A stretch of 64,000 nt of DNA from Cellulomonas denverensis (GTDB taxonomy: Bacteria; Actinomycetota; Actinomycetes; Actinomycetales; Cellulomonadaceae): contig NZ_JAAXOX010000010.1 in the NCBI RefSeq assembly GCF_012396125.1, positions 58,878 through 122,877 of the forward strand. The letters are read 5' to 3'. The translations under genes and the position numbers were made by a program. Under the pieces are notes generated by a model that was not told the origin of the DNA, did no database searches, and saw only the letters and a program-made list of their open reading frames with translations. Numbering within the stretch: position 1 is the stretch's first letter; each line of letters opens with the position of its first letter. This document shows positions 22,631-31,798 of the stretch, one piece after another.

Positions 22631-23677
22631 ATGGCTGCAGCCTTCCCCGCACGGCCCACCATCGCCGACGTCGCCCGGCAGGCCGGGGTGTCCACCATCA
22701 CGGTCTCCCGGGTGATCGAGGGATCGGCCAAGGTCTCGGACGCCACCCGGTCCAAGGTGCAGTCGGCCATGGACGAGCTGGGCTACTTCGGCAATGCCGC
22801 CGCCACGCACCTGGTCTCCGGCCGGGTGGGCACCATCGCGGTCGTCACCTCCACCACCGCCGACTACGGCTACGCGACCACCATCGCCGGGATCGAACAG
22901 CGCGCTCGCCAACACGGCATGGCGGTGCTGATCGCGGTGATCGAGGGCGAAGGGCCGGAGGCGATCCGGTCCACCGTCCGCACGGTGGCCTCGCACGCGG
23001 TCGGCGGGGTGGTGGTGCTCGACTTCGACCCGCCGGCCCATGCGGTGGTGCCGGCACTGCCCGCCTATCTGCCCGCGGTGTCCACCAAGGGCCCGGGGCC
23101 GAACGAGGACCTGCTGCGGCCGTCGGTGACCATCGACGAGTACACCGGGGCGATCGAGGCCACCGAGCACCTGATCTCGCTCGGCCACCGGACCGTGTTC
23201 GTCCTGGCGCCGCCGCACGAGGAGACCCGCGAGCGCCGGTCCGAGGGGGTACAGGACGCACTGAACGCCGCACTGCTGCCGCAGTACCCGATCATCCGGT
23301 GCGAGGACTGGAAGCCGCGGTCCGGGTACACCGGCACCCGGGAACTGCTCGACCGGTACGGCGATGCGGTGACCGCCCTGGCCTGCGCCAACGACGAGAT
23401 CGCCTTCGGCGCGATCCGGGCGATCTACGACGCGGGGCTGACCGTGCCCGGCGACATCTCGGTGGTGGGATTCGACGACGACCCGCTGGCGGCGTTCACC
23501 CGGCCCGCGCTGACCACCGTGCGGCAGGACTTCTTGGCGCTCGGGTCGGCGGCCTTCGACCTGCTGCACCGGATGCTCGACGGGGACACCGCGCTCACCC
23601 TGGACCGGCACGTGCCCCGGCTGGTGGTGCGCGAGTCCACCGCCCCGCCCAATCCCCACCGAGGGCTGGGCGCCTGA
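22631..23677 (+). CDS. LacI-family transcriptional regulator
   Basis: A 348-residue regulator with the N-terminal helix-turn-helix PTIADVARQAGVSTITVSRV, a hinge, and a periplasmic-binding-like effector domain (TIAVVTSTTADYGYATTIAG, then CANDEIAFGAIRAI and ISVVGFDDDPLAAFTRPALT). The ATG at 22631 is preferred over the GTG at 22622 because AGGG lies eight bases upstream of it. It lies directly after the importer genes and most likely represses both the importer and the divergent alpha-galactosidase operon until sugar binds. Confidence 0.9.
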   Translation: MAAAFPARPTIADVARQAGVSTITVSRVIEGSAKVSDATRSKVQSAMDELGYFGNAAATHLVSGRVGTIAVVTSTTADYGYATTIAGIEQRARQHGMAVLIAVIEGEGPEAIRSTVRTVASHAVGGVVVLDFDPPAHAVVPALPAYLPAVSTKGPGPNEDLLRPSVTIDEYTGAIEATEHLISLGHRTVFVLAPPHEETRERRSEGVQDALNAALLPQYPIIRCEDWKPRSGYTGTRELLDRYGDAVTALACANDEIAFGAIRAIYDAGLTVPGDISVVGFDDDPLAAFTRPALTTVRQDFLALGSAAFDLLHRMLDGDTALTLDRHVPRLVVRESTAPPNPHRGLGA

Positions 23678-23697
23678 CCGCTGTGTAGCGTGACCGC

Positions 23698-24261
23698 ATG
23701 GCCCTCCTGTACGCCGCGAAGCTGACCCCCTCCAAGGCCGAGCTGATCGCCACCTGGCTGCCCACCCAGCGCTGGTTCGGCCGCCCGGCCGCCGCCGCCC
23801 GGCCGGTGGCCGCCTACCGCTTCGACGACCCGGACGGCGAGGTCGGCATGGAGTCGCACCTGCTGGAGGTGGACGGCGAGCTGGTGCACGTGCCGGTCAC
23901 CTACCGCGCGGCCGAGCTGCCCGGTGCCCGGGAGTGGCTGATCGGGACCATGCAGCACTCGGTGCTCGGCACCCGCTGGGTCTACGACGCCCCCGGCGAC
24001 CCGGTGTACCGCGGCGAGCTGGCCCGGGTGATCCGCGAGGCCGACACCCAGGTGCGGCTGTTCGTCCAGAAGCCGGAGGGCCTGATCGAGCGCGAGCCCA
24101 CGCTGCGGGTGCGCGGCAGCGGGGAGGTGGCCGACGGGCAGAACCAGATCGTCGTGGTCCGCCGCCCGCTCACCGACCAGCCGGCAGCGTCCGCGGCGAC
24201 GCTGAGCGGGACGTGGGCCGGGCAGGACGAGCCGGTGGTGCTGGCGTACCTCACCGCCTGA
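23698..24261 (+). CDS. stand-alone maltokinase N-terminal-cap-like protein
   Basis: A 187-residue protein resembling the N-terminal cap domain of mycobacterial maltokinase: LIATWLPTQRWFGRP near the start, SHLLEVDGELVHVPVTYR, and GTMQHSVLGTRWVYDAPGDP. There is no kinase lobe. Free-standing cap proteins occur in actinomycetes, but their role is unknown to me. It starts 20 bases after the LacI gene and could be read with it. The 3' end overlaps the convergent DUF4118 gene by 11 bases. Confidence 0.75.
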   Translation: MALLYAAKLTPSKAELIATWLPTQRWFGRPAAAARPVAAYRFDDPDGEVGMESHLLEVDGELVHVPVTYRAAELPGAREWLIGTMQHSVLGTRWVYDAPGDPVYRGELARVIREADTQVRLFVQKPEGLIEREPTLRVRGSGEVADGQNQIVVVRRPLTDQPAASAATLSGTWAGQDEPVVLAYLTA

Positions 24262-25021
24262 GCGACTCCCCCGCCGCGTCCCGGGCCAGCCGCGCGCCCA
24301 CCTGGTCGGCCAGGGTCACCGCGATCCGCCGCTGTTCGGTACTCGGCCGGGCGTGCCGGGTCGCGGCGGTGAGCAGGTAGCGGCCGAGCACGGTGCCGTC
24401 GTGTTCGACCGGCAGCGCGGTGAGGTCGTCGGTGGGCAGGCCGTGCCGGTCGACGTCCACCCGGGCGCCGCGCTCGGTGACCGAGCCGTCCCGGTGCAGC
24501 AGCACCGCCGATCGGGTCCGGCCCGGCTCGGCCTCGAACCGGCAGTCGTCCAGGTCGAGCACCGCGGTGATCTGGGCGCCGATCCGGGTGATCACCAGGT
24601 CGGCCGGGGTGCCGGGCAGGGTCGCCAGCTCCGCGGCCCGCAGCACGCCGGCCAGGTAGCCGGACTGGCGGCTGGACCGGGCCTGCTGGCGGCGGCCCCA
24701 GAGTGCCAGCTCGGTCACCGCCAGCCCGGTGAGCAGCAACAGCACGGTCACCTCCAGGTCGTCGCGGCGCAGCACGGTGAAGCTGTGCACCGGGTCGACC
24801 AGGAAGAAGTCGAACCACACTCCGGCGGACAGCGCGGCGACCACCCCGGCCCAGCGCAGTCCGGAGGCCGCGGCGGCGACCACCACCAGCACCAGCACCA
24901 GCGCGGACACCGCGGGCGTCACCCGGTCACCGGCCAGCGCGAGCAGGGCGGCCGCCGCCGGTGGTGCGGCGAGGGCGACGGCCCCGACCAGGGCCGGCCG
25001 GGGCGAGTTCTCGGTGGACAT
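24251..25021 (-). CDS. DUF4118 (KdpD-like) membrane protein
   Basis: A 256-residue protein. Residues about 10-105 form four membrane helices of the DUF4118 type found in KdpD sensors, with GVWFDFFLVDPVHSFTV between the third and fourth. The cytosolic half resembles a GAF-like module (LPGTPADLVITRIGAQI) but lacks any histidine-kinase catalytic motif. It may sense without signalling through phosphorylation, or act with a partner. The ATG at 25021 has GGGAGG nine bases upstream. Confidence 0.75.
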   Translation of the reverse strand: MSTENSPRPALVGAVALAAPPAAAALLALAGDRVTPAVSALVLVLVVVAAAASGLRWAGVVAALSAGVWFDFFLVDPVHSFTVLRRDDLEVTVLLLLTGLAVTELALWGRRQQARSSRQSGYLAGVLRAAELATLPGTPADLVITRIGAQITAVLDLDDCRFEAEPGRTRSAVLLHRDGSVTERGARVDVDRHGLPTDDLTALPVEHDGTVLGRYLLTAATRHARPSTEQRRIAVTLADQVGARLARDAAGESLRR

Positions 25022-25176
25022 GACATGCCTCCCACAGATCGGGTGGAGCGAATGGCCGGCCCGGATCGCTCCTGGTCCCAGCGCACACCCGTGCGCGCCG
25101 GAGGGCTGCGGTCCTGACGACTCCCATGCGGCCGGGGCCCCGATCCTCACGCCCTCCGCACGGGGCCTCTTCCAAA

Positions 25177-25205
25177 TATCCAGAATCCCGGATAGTGTCC
25201 GGACA
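25177..25205 (+). promoter_or_regulatory. yhfZ promoter and operator-like palindromes
   Basis: TATCC (25177-25181) and GGATA (25190-25194) form an inverted repeat. GATAGT at 25191-25196 fits a -10 box. TGTCCGGACA at 25196-25205 is a perfect palindrome ending in the A of the yhfZ ATG. A transcript starting seven bases after the -10 would be leaderless, in keeping with the absent ribosome site. Autoregulation by YhfZ is inferred. Confidence 0.4.
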
Positions 25206-26137
25206 TGGGTACCGACCTGGCGCCGTTCATGTCGCGCAACGGGCTGGCTGCGATGCAGCTGGCGCGTCGCCTGCTCGGCCTGCCCGTCGGTGCCCAGCTC
25301 CCCCTGGTCCGGGACATGGCCGCCGAACTCAGCTACGGCAACGGCACCATCCAGTCCGGCCTGGAACTGCTGGAACAGTCCGGTGCGATCGCCACCCGAT
25401 CCCGCGGCCGGCTGGGCACCTTCCTGGAGAGCGCCGACCGGGCGATGCTCTGGGAGCTCGGCGGGCTCGGCACCCTGTCGGTGGCGATGCCGCTGCCGTA
25501 CTCACGCCGTTACGAGGGACTGGCCTCCGGTCTGCGCTGCGCGCTGGACGAGCTGGGCGTGCCGCTGTCGCTGTCCTACATGCGCGGCTCGGCGGAGCGG
25601 GTCGCCACCGTGGTCGAGGGCCGGGTCGACGTGGCGGTGGTCTCCGGCCTGGCCTTCGACGTGCTGAGCACCGAGGCGCCGCTGGTCGCGCTGGCCGACC
25701 TGGGTCCGCGCACCTATGTCTCCGACCACGGCCTGCTGCTCGCCGAGGGACGCGACCGCGACCAGCCCGGCCTGCGGGTGGCGGTGGACCCCGCCTCGGC
25801 GGACCAGGTGCAGCTGGTCCGGCAGCTCTTCGGCGGTCGCGACGACGTGCGCTACGTCGAGACCTCGTACAACCAGCTCGACCAGGCGTTCCAGCGCGGT
25901 GAGGTGGACGCGACCGTGTGGAACCTGGACGAGATCGACCAGCACCTGACCGCCGCCGTCACCGCAGAACCCCTGACCACGGACCCCGACGGGCCGACCC
26001 GCAGCACCCACGCCGTCCTCGCCGCCCGGGAGGGCACCGAGCGCGTCCCGGCGGCCCTGGTCGCCGCGGTCGACCTCGACCTGGTGCGGGCGGTCACCGA
26101 CGACGTGCTGCACGGGCGCCGGGTGCCCGCCTACTGA
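25205..26137 (+). CDS. yhfZ: YhfZ-like regulator, winged helix plus binding-protein-like domain
   Basis: A 310-residue protein. Residues about 10-80 form a GntR-like winged helix (LPLVRDMAAELSYGNGTIQS, then LEQSGAIATRSRGRLGT). Residues about 95-300 resemble a periplasmic-binding effector domain (VDVAVVSGLAFDVL, LRVAVDPASADQVQL). This matches the E. coli YhfZ plan, and the genes behind it match the rest of that cluster, so it is the likely local regulator. Translation is probably leaderless. Confidence 0.85.
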   Translation: MGTDLAPFMSRNGLAAMQLARRLLGLPVGAQLPLVRDMAAELSYGNGTIQSGLELLEQSGAIATRSRGRLGTFLESADRAMLWELGGLGTLSVAMPLPYSRRYEGLASGLRCALDELGVPLSLSYMRGSAERVATVVEGRVDVAVVSGLAFDVLSTEAPLVALADLGPRTYVSDHGLLLAEGRDRDQPGLRVAVDPASADQVQLVRQLFGGRDDVRYVETSYNQLDQAFQRGEVDATVWNLDEIDQHLTAAVTAEPLTTDPDGPTRSTHAVLAAREGTERVPAALVAAVDLDLVRAVTDDVLHGRRVPAY

Positions 26138-26150
26138 CCGAGGAGACGAT

Positions 26151-26507
26151 ATGGACGACGCCCTGGAGCTGCGACTGCAGGTGTTCACCGACGCCGAGAA
26201 CATCGACCCGTCGGTGGTGCCGGTGGTCCGCGACGAGCTGAACCGGCTCGCGCTGCCCGCCGACCGGCGCACCGACGAGGTGCTCGGCATCTTCACCTCG
26301 CACCTGGTCAACGCCCTGAACCGTGCCGTGCGGGGCGAGCCGCTGACCGTCTTCGAGGCGCAGGACGTCGTGGACGCGGCGATCGCCGAACGCCCGGACG
26401 CCTACGACCACGCCCGCGAGCTCGCCCGGCGCGCCGAGCAGGCGCTCGGGGTGGACCTTCCCGACACCGAGGTGCGGCTGCTGGGCCTGCACCTCGCCAC
26501 CATCTGA
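26151..26507 (+). CDS. yhfY: YhfY-like PRD-domain protein
   Basis: A 118-residue protein formed by a single PRD (PTS regulation) domain. It opens with LELRLQVFTDAENIDPSVVP and has the central TSHLVNALNRAVRGEP, with a histidine where PRDs are phosphorylated, then DTEVRLLGLHLATI. It has no DNA-binding or EIIA part. E. coli YhfY has the same form. It may modulate YhfZ. It starts 14 bases after yhfZ with a GAGGAG site. Confidence 0.82.
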   Translation: MDDALELRLQVFTDAENIDPSVVPVVRDELNRLALPADRRTDEVLGIFTSHLVNALNRAVRGEPLTVFEAQDVVDAAIAERPDAYDHARELARRAEQALGVDLPDTEVRLLGLHLATI

Positions 26508-26533
26508 CCCGCGCACCAGAGAGGAACAGATCG

Positions 26534-26887
26534 ATGAAGATCATCACCGGCGGAGTGGGCAGGGCCCAGGTCGCCGACCTCCTGCGGCCGCTCCTGGCGG
26601 CCGGCGACGAGGTCGTCACCGGCTCCGACATGGACGCCGCGATGGCCCTGCGCACCGGGCGGGCCGACTACTACCTCGGCACCTGCCACACCGGTGCCGG
26701 GGCGTCCCTGGGTGTGCTGGTCGGGCTGCTCGGCGCAGCCCGCTGCCACACCTTCGGCCGGGGGGTGCCGAGCCGGGACGCCGTCACAGCCGCACTGGAC
26801 GAGGGAGCCGTCGCACTCGGCTTCGCCATCGACCAGATCGACGAGCTGGTCCCGGTCGTGTGGCAGGCATTGGACGCCCGCCGCTGA
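26534..26887 (+). CDS. yhfU: YhfU-like protein, DUF2620
   Basis: A 117-residue protein beginning KIITGGVGRAQVADLLRP and containing ADYYLGTCHTGAGASLGVLVGL, characteristic of DUF2620/YhfU. The small Rossmann-like pattern and Gly-rich loops suggest a soluble ligand-binding or phosphotransfer-like component. It always keeps company with YhfT; biochemical function is not established. GAGAGGAA lies upstream of the ATG. Confidence 0.82.
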   Translation: MKIITGGVGRAQVADLLRPLLAAGDEVVTGSDMDAAMALRTGRADYYLGTCHTGAGASLGVLVGLLGAARCHTFGRGVPSRDAVTAALDEGAVALGFAIDQIDELVPVVWQALDARR

Positions 26888-26919
26888 CCGCAGTCGTCCG
26901 GACCCACCGGACACAGGAC

Positions 26920-26949
26920 GGGGCAGCGGGATTGCCCTCCCGCCGCCCC
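26920..26949 (+). terminator. intercistronic hairpin in the yhf operon
   Basis: GGGGCAGCGGGA and TCCCGCCGCCCC form a 12-bp stem with one mismatch and a six-base loop, in the 183-base gap between yhfU and yhfT. No T-run follows. It is better read as a partial terminator or RNA stabiliser that changes the ratio of regulatory to metabolic gene expression. Confidence 0.4.
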
Positions 26950-27070
26950 TGACCGAGATCCGCACCCGCGGATGTGGCGCCCCACCCGGGACGCCGGCCA
27001 ACCCCCGCGAACGCGCCGTCACGCACCGGGCGTGATGATCCGCGATCGCCTTCACCCTACGGGAGTCTGC

Positions 27071-28495
27071 ATGAGCGCAGTACTCGCCGCCTCGGCGGCA
27101 TCAGGGGCAATCAACTTCCAGTGGTGGCAGTCCGTCGTCGTGATGGCCGTCTGCGCCGTCGGCGCGCTGCTCGCCCAGCAGGCGCTGGCCGTCTTCAACG
27201 ACGGAGTGCGGCCGTTCCTGCTCGACTTCATCCAGGGCCGCACCACCCGGCCCGCGATGGCCGCGATCGCCTTCGGGCTGTCGGCCGGGTTCATCTTCGG
27301 GCTCGGGGCGCCGATGGCGCTGTCCACCACGGTGCTCAACCCGTGGCTGATCTTCCTGCCGGTCGAGATCCTCGGTCTGCTGGCACCCCGGCGCTGGATC
27401 GCCGCGATCGCCGGTATCGCCTGGGGCGCGGTCTGTTCCTACGGCCTGGCAGGGGCGACCACGCTGGCCGGCGAGCTGCCGGTGGACTTCCTGTCCGCGC
27501 TGACCGCGATGTCCGACCCGATCCTGTGGCTGTTCTGCCTGTTCCCGGTGCTGGCGATCGCCCGGCAGTTCGGTAAGGCCTGGGGCGGGATCGCCTTCGG
27601 CGCCGAGCTGGTCGTGGTGGTGTTCTTCGTCAAGGCCGGCGAGTGGTGGGGCTGGAGCATCTTCGCCCCGTCGGTGGCGATGGCGGTCGGCGTGGTGCTG
27701 CTGCTGGTGCTGGCGGTGCGCACCGACCTGCGGGCCCGTGCCGCACAGAAGGCCGAGCTGCTGGAGCTGGCCCGGACATCCGGTCAGGCTGCCGCGGACG
27801 AGGCGGTCCGGGCCCGCGCCGAGTCGGAGGCCGTCGTCGACGAGCTGTTCGGCCCGAACGCCGCCCGACTGCGCCGGCACACCCCGTGGTTCATGGTGCT
27901 CGGCGCCGGGGTCGCGATGGTCGCCGCCTCCGGCATCTTCGGTGGCGGCGAGGCCACCAGCTTCCTGATCGCCCAGGGCGACTTCACCGGCGCCGCGTCG
28001 ATGGACCTGGTCCGTGTGCTGGGCTTCGTGCCGCTGATCGTCACGACGGCACTGGCCTCCGGTGCCTACGCGATGGCCGGGATCACGATCGTCTACCCGG
28101 TCGGCTACCTGCTGGCGGGCTCCGGGCTGCCGCTGGGCGTGACCCTCGCGCTGGCCGCCATCGCCGGTGCGGCCATCTTCGGCGTCGAGATCTCCGCGGT
28201 GTCCTTCATCGGCAAGTGGCTGGGCCGCTGGCCCTCGATCCGGGACTCCTCGGACCACATCCGCTCCGGCATCACCGAGTCCCTCGGTCTGGCGATCCTG
28301 GTCGGGTCGCTGATGGCGGCGAACGCCCTCGGTGGCGGGATGGCGATGCTGATCGTCGGTGGGCTCTACCTGGTGAACGAGGCGATGGGCCGGCCGGTGG
28401 TCCGGATGGCCGCCGGACCCGCCGCGGTGCTGGTCGCCGGGGTGCTGCTCAACCTCTTGTACTGGGCGAACCTGTTCACGCCGGTCGGGGGCTGA
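27071..28495 (+). CDS. yhfT: YhfT-like membrane transport protein
   Basis: A 474-residue integral membrane protein with about eleven hydrophobic helices. It includes FGLSAGFIFGLGAPMALSTT early and IFGVEISAVSFIGKWLGRWP late, and matches the YhfT family in length and neighbourhood. A cytosolic charged loop (AAQKAELLELARTSGQAAADEA) divides the two halves. It is presumed to import the substrate of this cluster, with YhfU as a possible partner. A GGGAG site precedes the ATG. Confidence 0.8.
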   Translation: MSAVLAASAASGAINFQWWQSVVVMAVCAVGALLAQQALAVFNDGVRPFLLDFIQGRTTRPAMAAIAFGLSAGFIFGLGAPMALSTTVLNPWLIFLPVEILGLLAPRRWIAAIAGIAWGAVCSYGLAGATTLAGELPVDFLSALTAMSDPILWLFCLFPVLAIARQFGKAWGGIAFGAELVVVVFFVKAGEWWGWSIFAPSVAMAVGVVLLLVLAVRTDLRARAAQKAELLELARTSGQAAADEAVRARAESEAVVDELFGPNAARLRRHTPWFMVLGAGVAMVAASGIFGGGEATSFLIAQGDFTGAASMDLVRVLGFVPLIVTTALASGAYAMAGITIVYPVGYLLAGSGLPLGVTLALAAIAGAAIFGVEISAVSFIGKWLGRWPSIRDSSDHIRSGITESLGLAILVGSLMAANALGGGMAMLIVGGLYLVNEAMGRPVVRMAAGPAAVLVAGVLLNLLYWANLFTPVGG

Positions 28496-28500
28496 TCGCG

Positions 28501-29424
28501 ATGATCCGCACCACCACCGGCCCGGTGCCCGCCGAGGCGATCACCGGCACCGTGCTGGCCCACGAGCACCTGGCGGTCGACCTGCGCCGCGGGCCGGACA
28601 CCACCGCCGTCCTCGGCGACGAGCAGTTGCTGATCGACGAGCTGGCCGACGCCCGGCAGGACTACGACCTCGCGCTGGTCGTGGAGCTGTCCTGCCGCGG
28701 CATGGGGGGTGACCCGGTCCGCACGGACCGGGTCGCCCGGGCCGCGGGCGTGCACGCCGTGACCGCGACCGGCTACTACTACCAGGCGTTCCACCCCGAG
28801 GACCTGGCCGCACGGGGGGTGGACGAGGTCACCGCCTCCCTGGTGCAGGAGATCCGGGAGGGCGCACCGGGCAGCGGCATCCGGCCCGGGGTGCTCGGCG
28901 AGATCGGTTCGCACGGCCCCGAGCCCACCGACGGCGAGCGGGTCTCCCTGCTGGCCGCGGGCCGGGCAGCGGTGGCGACCGGTCTGTCGGTCGCCACCCA
29001 CGCCCACCTCGGCCAGGGCGGTCCCGGGCAGCTCGACCTGCTCACCTCGACCGGCCTGCCCGCGGAGCGGATCGCGATCGGGCACCAGGACCTGTGCGAC
29101 GACGGCGGTCAGCACCGCGCGATCGCCGGTGCCGGGGCCTACGTCGCCTTCGACACCGTCGGCAAGGCGTCCTACCAGAGCGACGACGTGCGGTTGCGGC
29201 TGCTGCTCGACCTGATCGAGGCCGGGCACGCCGACCGGGTGCTGCTGTCCAACGACGTGTCCCGCGACGCCTACCTGCGGGTCAACGGCGGCACCGGCTA
29301 CGGCCACGTCCTCGGCACCTTCGCCGACCGGCTGCGGTCGGCCGGCGTGGACGAGTCCACGATGCGGCTGCTCTACCGGGACAACGCCCTGCGCTTCCTG
29401 TCCGCCCCCGAGCCGGAGAGCTGA
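28501..29424 (+). CDS. php: phosphotriesterase homology protein (Php/YhfV)
   Basis: A 307-residue amidohydrolase-superfamily protein. Metal ligands fit the PHP pattern: His21 and His23 in HEHL, Glu134 in GEIG at the place where true phosphotriesterases have a carboxylated lysine, His167, His195 and Asp252. E. coli Php also uses Glu at that position. It probably hydrolyses a lactone or similar ester within the pathway. It begins five bases after yhfT. Confidence 0.85.
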   Translation: MIRTTTGPVPAEAITGTVLAHEHLAVDLRRGPDTTAVLGDEQLLIDELADARQDYDLALVVELSCRGMGGDPVRTDRVARAAGVHAVTATGYYYQAFHPEDLAARGVDEVTASLVQEIREGAPGSGIRPGVLGEIGSHGPEPTDGERVSLLAAGRAAVATGLSVATHAHLGQGGPGQLDLLTSTGLPAERIAIGHQDLCDDGGQHRAIAGAGAYVAFDTVGKASYQSDDVRLRLLLDLIEAGHADRVLLSNDVSRDAYLRVNGGTGYGHVLGTFADRLRSAGVDESTMRLLYRDNALRFLSAPEPES

Positions 29425-29426
29425 TC

Positions 29427-30548
29427 ATGGCCGACCGCCCCACTCTGCCCACCACCACCCCGCTGCCGGCCGCCACGGTCGAGGAGTCCATGGCGTTGCA
29501 GCAGCGCCTGGTCGCCGGCCTGGCCCGGCACTTCCCGGACGGCGGCCTGTTCCGCTCCGACCTGGGGGTGGTGCCCGGTCTCGGCCGGCCCGACGCCACC
29601 GCACGGGCCGAGCGCGCACTGGCCGACGCCTTCGAGGCACCGGCCGCCGCCCTGGTCCAGGGTGCCGGCACCGGCGCGATCCGGGTCGCGCTGGCCGCCG
29701 GGCCCTGGTCCGAGGGCGACCGCCGGCTGCTGGTGCACCAGGCGCCGGACTACCCGACCACCGCCCGGACCTTCGCCGACGCCGGGGTCACCCTGGTCCG
29801 GGCCGACGCCAACGACCGCGACGCCTGGCGCGCCGCGGTCGGCGCCCCGGACGCCCCGGCGTGGGTGTACCTGCAGCACTCCCGGCAGCAACTGACCGAC
29901 TCCTACGACCTCGGCGAGGTGATCGCGGTCGCCCGGCAGGCCGGGCGGCGGGTGATCGTCGACGACAACTACAGCGCGGTCCGCACCCCGCGGATCGGCA
30001 CCCAGCTCGGTGCCGCCGCCTCCGCGTTCTCGCTGTTCAAGTTGCACGGGCCGGAGGGGGTGGCCGTGGTGCTCGGCGACCAGGACCTGATCGACCGGGT
30101 GCACGAGGCGACCTACTCCGGCGGGGGCCAGGTCCAGGGCCACCAGGCGCTGGACGCGCTCCGGGCCCTGGTGATGGTGCCGCTGAACTGGGCCGCCCAG
30201 TCGGTGGCCACCGCCGAGGTCTGCGAGCGCCTGGTCGCCGGTGAGGTGCCCGGCATCGTGGACGCCACGATGGCCAACGCCCAGGACCGGTGCGTGATCG
30301 CGCTGCTGGACCAGCCGGTCGCCCGCCAGGTGCCCGCGCTGGCCGCCCGGTACGGCTCCGCCCCCTACCCGGTGGGCTCCAACTCCCGCTACGAGATCAC
30401 CCCGCTGATCTACCGGCTGTCCGGCTCCTCGCTGCACGCCCGGCCCGACCTGGCCGACTGGGCGATCCGGATCAACCCGATGCGCGCCGGGGCCGACCTG
30501 ACCCTCGACATGCTGGCGCGCACCCTGCGCTCCGCCCGCACCGGCTGA
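29427..30548 (+). CDS. yhfS: YhfS-like PLP-dependent enzyme, fold type I
   Basis: A 373-residue aminotransferase-fold enzyme. The PLP lysine is Lys205 in FSLFKLHGPEG, and VIVDDNYSAV supplies the aspartate that contacts the pyridine nitrogen. A long N-terminal arm and NPMRAGADLTLDML at the end match YhfS. It could transaminate or eliminate from an amino-acid-like substrate; the reaction is undetermined. Its start is two bases past the php stop. Confidence 0.82.
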   Translation: MADRPTLPTTTPLPAATVEESMALQQRLVAGLARHFPDGGLFRSDLGVVPGLGRPDATARAERALADAFEAPAAALVQGAGTGAIRVALAAGPWSEGDRRLLVHQAPDYPTTARTFADAGVTLVRADANDRDAWRAAVGAPDAPAWVYLQHSRQQLTDSYDLGEVIAVARQAGRRVIVDDNYSAVRTPRIGTQLGAAASAFSLFKLHGPEGVAVVLGDQDLIDRVHEATYSGGGQVQGHQALDALRALVMVPLNWAAQSVATAEVCERLVAGEVPGIVDATMANAQDRCVIALLDQPVARQVPALAARYGSAPYPVGSNSRYEITPLIYRLSGSSLHARPDLADWAIRINPMRAGADLTLDMLARTLRSARTG

Positions 30549-30589
30549 CCCGGGACGACCCCCGTCCGCCGATCTGCAAGGAGTGCTCC

Positions 30590-31798
30590 ATGTTCCTGTC
30601 CGCCACCGAATCCCGTAATCGCCCGCTGATCGAGGCCGCGTTCGCCCTGCACCAGGCCGGCCGGCTGTCCCCCGACACCTACGTCGTGGACCGCGACGCC
30701 GTCGACCACAACGCCGCCGCCCTGGCCGCCGCCGGTGCCGCCCACGGCGTCGAGCTGTGGTTCGTCATCAAGCAGATCGGCCGCAACCCGCTGCTGTCCC
30801 GGACCATCGCCCGGCACCTGCCCCGTGCCGCCGCCATCGACGTGCACGAGGCCGACACCCTGGACGCGGCCGGGGTCGCGCTCGGCAACGTCGGCCACCT
30901 GGTGCAGATCCCGGTGCGCGACCTGCCCCGGGTGCTGGCCCGCCGGCCGCGCGCGGTCACCGTCTACGACCTGGAGAACCTGCGGGCGGTGGCCGCCGAG
31001 TCCGCGCGCCAGGGCCGGGTGCAGGACGTGCTGCTCCGGATGGCCGGCGACCCGTCCAGCACCTACCCCGGGCAGGAAGGCGGGTTCGCCCCGGACGACG
31101 TCGCCGCCGTGCACCGGGCCGCCGCCGGGATGACCGGGGTCCGGATCGCCGGGGTGACCGGGTTCCCCTGCCTGCTGTTCGGCCCGGACGGCACACCGGA
31201 GCCGACCCCGACCCTGCGCCAGGTGCTCGCCGCCGCCGACACCCTGCGCTCGCTCGGGGTGCCGGACGTGCTGGTGGACCTGCCCTCCGGGTCCTCGGTC
31301 GCCACGATCGCCGAGCTGGCCGCCTGGGGCGCCACCCACGCCGAGCCCGGTCACGCGCTCACCGGCACCACCCCGCAGCACGCGCACGACCTGACCCTGC
31401 CCGAGGTGCCCGCGATGGTGTACCTGACCGAGATCGCCCAGCACTGCGGGGCGGACCGGCCCCGGGTGTTCGGCGGCGGGTTCTACCCCCGCGGTCAGGT
31501 CCGCAGTGCCCTGGTGCGCACCGCCACCGGGGACCTGCACACCGGCGTCCTGCCCGGACCGGCGGAGAACATCGACTACTACCGGACCCTGGACCCCCGG
31601 CGGGAGGACGCCGCCCGGATCCACGTCGGCGACCCGGTGATCATGGCGTTCCGGACCCAGGTGTTCGTCACCCGGTCCCGGCTCGCGGTGGTCTCCGGGC
31701 TGCGGGACGGGCGACCGCGGATCGACGGGGTCTTCGACGCGCTCGGCCGCCCGCTGGACGAGGCCGCGGTCGCCGCGTGCGCGGAGGTGGCCCGGTGA
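30590..31798 (+). CDS. yhfX: YhfX-like PLP-dependent enzyme, alanine-racemase fold
   Basis: A 402-residue fold-type-III PLP protein. Lys61 in WFVIKQIGRNP is the expected Schiff-base lysine, and the C-terminal beta domain (VGDPVIMAFRTQVFVTRSR) completes the alanine-racemase/D-amino-acid-dehydratase plan. It probably acts on an amino acid epimer. The ATG at 30590 follows AAGGAG. The stop overlaps yhfW by GTGA. Confidence 0.82.
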   Translation: MFLSATESRNRPLIEAAFALHQAGRLSPDTYVVDRDAVDHNAAALAAAGAAHGVELWFVIKQIGRNPLLSRTIARHLPRAAAIDVHEADTLDAAGVALGNVGHLVQIPVRDLPRVLARRPRAVTVYDLENLRAVAAESARQGRVQDVLLRMAGDPSSTYPGQEGGFAPDDVAAVHRAAAGMTGVRIAGVTGFPCLLFGPDGTPEPTPTLRQVLAAADTLRSLGVPDVLVDLPSGSSVATIAELAAWGATHAEPGHALTGTTPQHAHDLTLPEVPAMVYLTEIAQHCGADRPRVFGGGFYPRGQVRSALVRTATGDLHTGVLPGPAENIDYYRTLDPRREDAARIHVGDPVIMAFRTQVFVTRSRLAVVSGLRDGRPRIDGVFDALGRPLDEAAVAACAEVAR

